Origin: Darwinibacter acetoxidans_A
GTDB lineage: Bacteria > Bacillota > Limnochordia > Darwinibacteriales > Darwinibacteriaceae
DNA length: 7,757 bases
NCBI GenBank assembly: GCA_041936745.1
Contig: JBHGWS010000092.1
Coordinates: forward strand, 1 to 7,757
Direction: 5' to 3'
Shown here: one piece after another, positions 7,087 through 7,757 of the stretch
Layout: the number at the start of each line of letters is the position of its first letter
Position numbering within the stretch: the first letter of the stretch is position 1
Program-made: the position numbers and the translations under genes
Notes under the pieces: model-generated
What the model was told of the DNA's origin: nothing
Seen by the model: only the letters and a program-made list of their open reading frames with translations
Databases searched by the model: none

Positions 7087-7757
7087 TGTTTTCTCCTTTA
7101 GCCCCGCATCTATCAGGGCCCAGATGCCCCCCGTCACTAAAGAGTGCCCGCCTAAAAGGATGGGGATGGGTGCATTTAAGGCCGCTTGTGTGAATTCACG
7201 CAGGCCAGGGTGGGGGATTAAACCAAGATCCCCCAAATCGGAGGCGAACCGCTCTGTAGGTGTAAGTTTCCAGTGGAAATGTTCAAAAAGGACGCGGGAA
7301 TCTAATACCGCGCCTTGGGCAATTTCGCCCAGGAATTCGAAAAAACCCCGAAAGCCCAATTCTTCCGCCAGGCGCCCTAACAGGGAGACAACTTCACCGC
7401 GCCGATCTCTGCCCAGTGCCTTTAAGCCCCTTTCTTCCGAAAAGAGGCGCAGCCGGCAGCGGGTGTGGCTGTCCAGATATTGGAAAAGATTAGAGCCGAT
7501 CCTACCGTAAAGGACAAGCTCGCCGCTGGGATCGCCGACCAGTGCTTTGATGGCATCGTAGCGGGTAAAATCCCACTGCAGTTCTTGGACCGCCTCCTTG
7601 GTATAAGGGCCTATATCGGGATGCACCGACATGATCAATAAATCGGCGGGCGTGTCCATGTCGAAATTTAAGCCGAGGCTGCGCTGCAGAGCAAGCCAGC
7701 GCACGCCTGTATCGCTGCTTAGGGCCAAAGCTAAAGTATTATCAATGGCGGGCAGGT
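7081..7757 (-). CDS. Unrecognised protein, C-terminal part (5' end beyond window)
   Basis: The frame is open to the right edge and ends with TAA at 7083-7081, giving 224 visible residues. A TTG at 7728 could serve as a start, but the frame continues upstream as LPAIDNTLA, so the real start is probably outside the window. Visible features are NFDMDTPADLLI (residues about 31-42 of the visible part), a middle with LVLYGRIGSNLFQYL, a charged region with EERGLKALGRDRRGEVVSLL, a long SDLGDLGLIPHPGLREF stretch and a terminal ILLGGHSLVTGGIWALIDAGL. The DMDTP segment recalls the metal or substrate loops of MobA/CofC-like nucleotidyltransferases, but I do not see enough to assign that family. No membrane segment is clear and the protein looks soluble. 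It ends just before the secA promoter, so it is probably transcribed separately from an upstream unit. Function is unknown. Confidence 0.7.
   Translation of the reverse strand, partial: LPAIDNTLALALSSDTGVRWLALQRSLGLNFDMDTPADLLIMSVHPDIGPYTKEAVQELQWDFTRYDAIKALVGDPSGELVLYGRIGSNLFQYLDSHTRCRLRLFSEERGLKALGRDRRGEVVSLLGRLAEELGFRGFFEFLGEIAQGAVLDSRVLFEHFHWKLTPTERFASDLGDLGLIPHPGLREFTQAALNAPIPILLGGHSLVTGGIWALIDAGLKEKTP

Noticed and set aside
7124..7510. Plus-strand open frame of 128 residues opposite the gene upstream of secA
   Set aside because: The minus-strand frame continues beyond it with ordered motifs and ends just before a promoter; the plus frame is basic and low in structure, as expected for a shadow.

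Overview
The window looks like a compact chromosomal stretch from a Gram-positive-type anaerobe of the Firmicutes, most likely a clostridial lineage such as Peptococcaceae/Desulfotomaculum-like or Thermoanaerobacterales. The evidence is the secA-prfB pair, a CsaB pyruvyl transferase (SLH-protein anchoring), DUF2993 and DUF5693 family proteins, strong AGGAGG-type ribosome binding sites, and frequent GTG/TTG starts. The lineage is inferred from gene content, not from a search. All six genes lie on the minus strand, so transcription runs from high to low coordinates. No gap without a gene exceeds about 80 bases, and I see no RNA gene, mobile element, CRISPR array or attachment site.

From right to left: 7757-7081 is the 3' part of an unrecognised conserved-looking gene. 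The gap 7080-7004 holds a good sigma-A-type promoter for secA and an inverted repeat around its -35 box. secA (7003-4487, GTG start) encodes the preprotein translocase ATPase. Four bases later comes prfB (4482-3399), release factor 2, which must be read through an in-frame UGA by a programmed +1 frameshift at codons 19/20. A strong intrinsic terminator (3388-3348) follows prfB.

The terminator's U-tract directly touches the ribosome binding site of the next gene, a TTG-started DUF2993 membrane-anchored protein (3334-2633). Next come a DUF5693 multi-pass membrane protein (2636-993, ATGA overlap) and csaB (1036 to beyond base 1, 44-base overlap). These three overlapping genes form an envelope cassette. 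CsaB adds pyruvate ketals to cell-wall polysaccharide so that SLH-domain proteins can bind; the roles of its two partners are unknown.

Most of the window is ordinary, well-conserved biology. The points worth a second look are regulatory: the frameshift site with a G instead of the usual C after the UGA, the prfB ribosome binding site nested in the last codons of secA, the terminator placed so that the envelope cassette seems to depend on read-through, and the two DUF proteins linked to csaB. I found no convincing evidence of a wholly new system.
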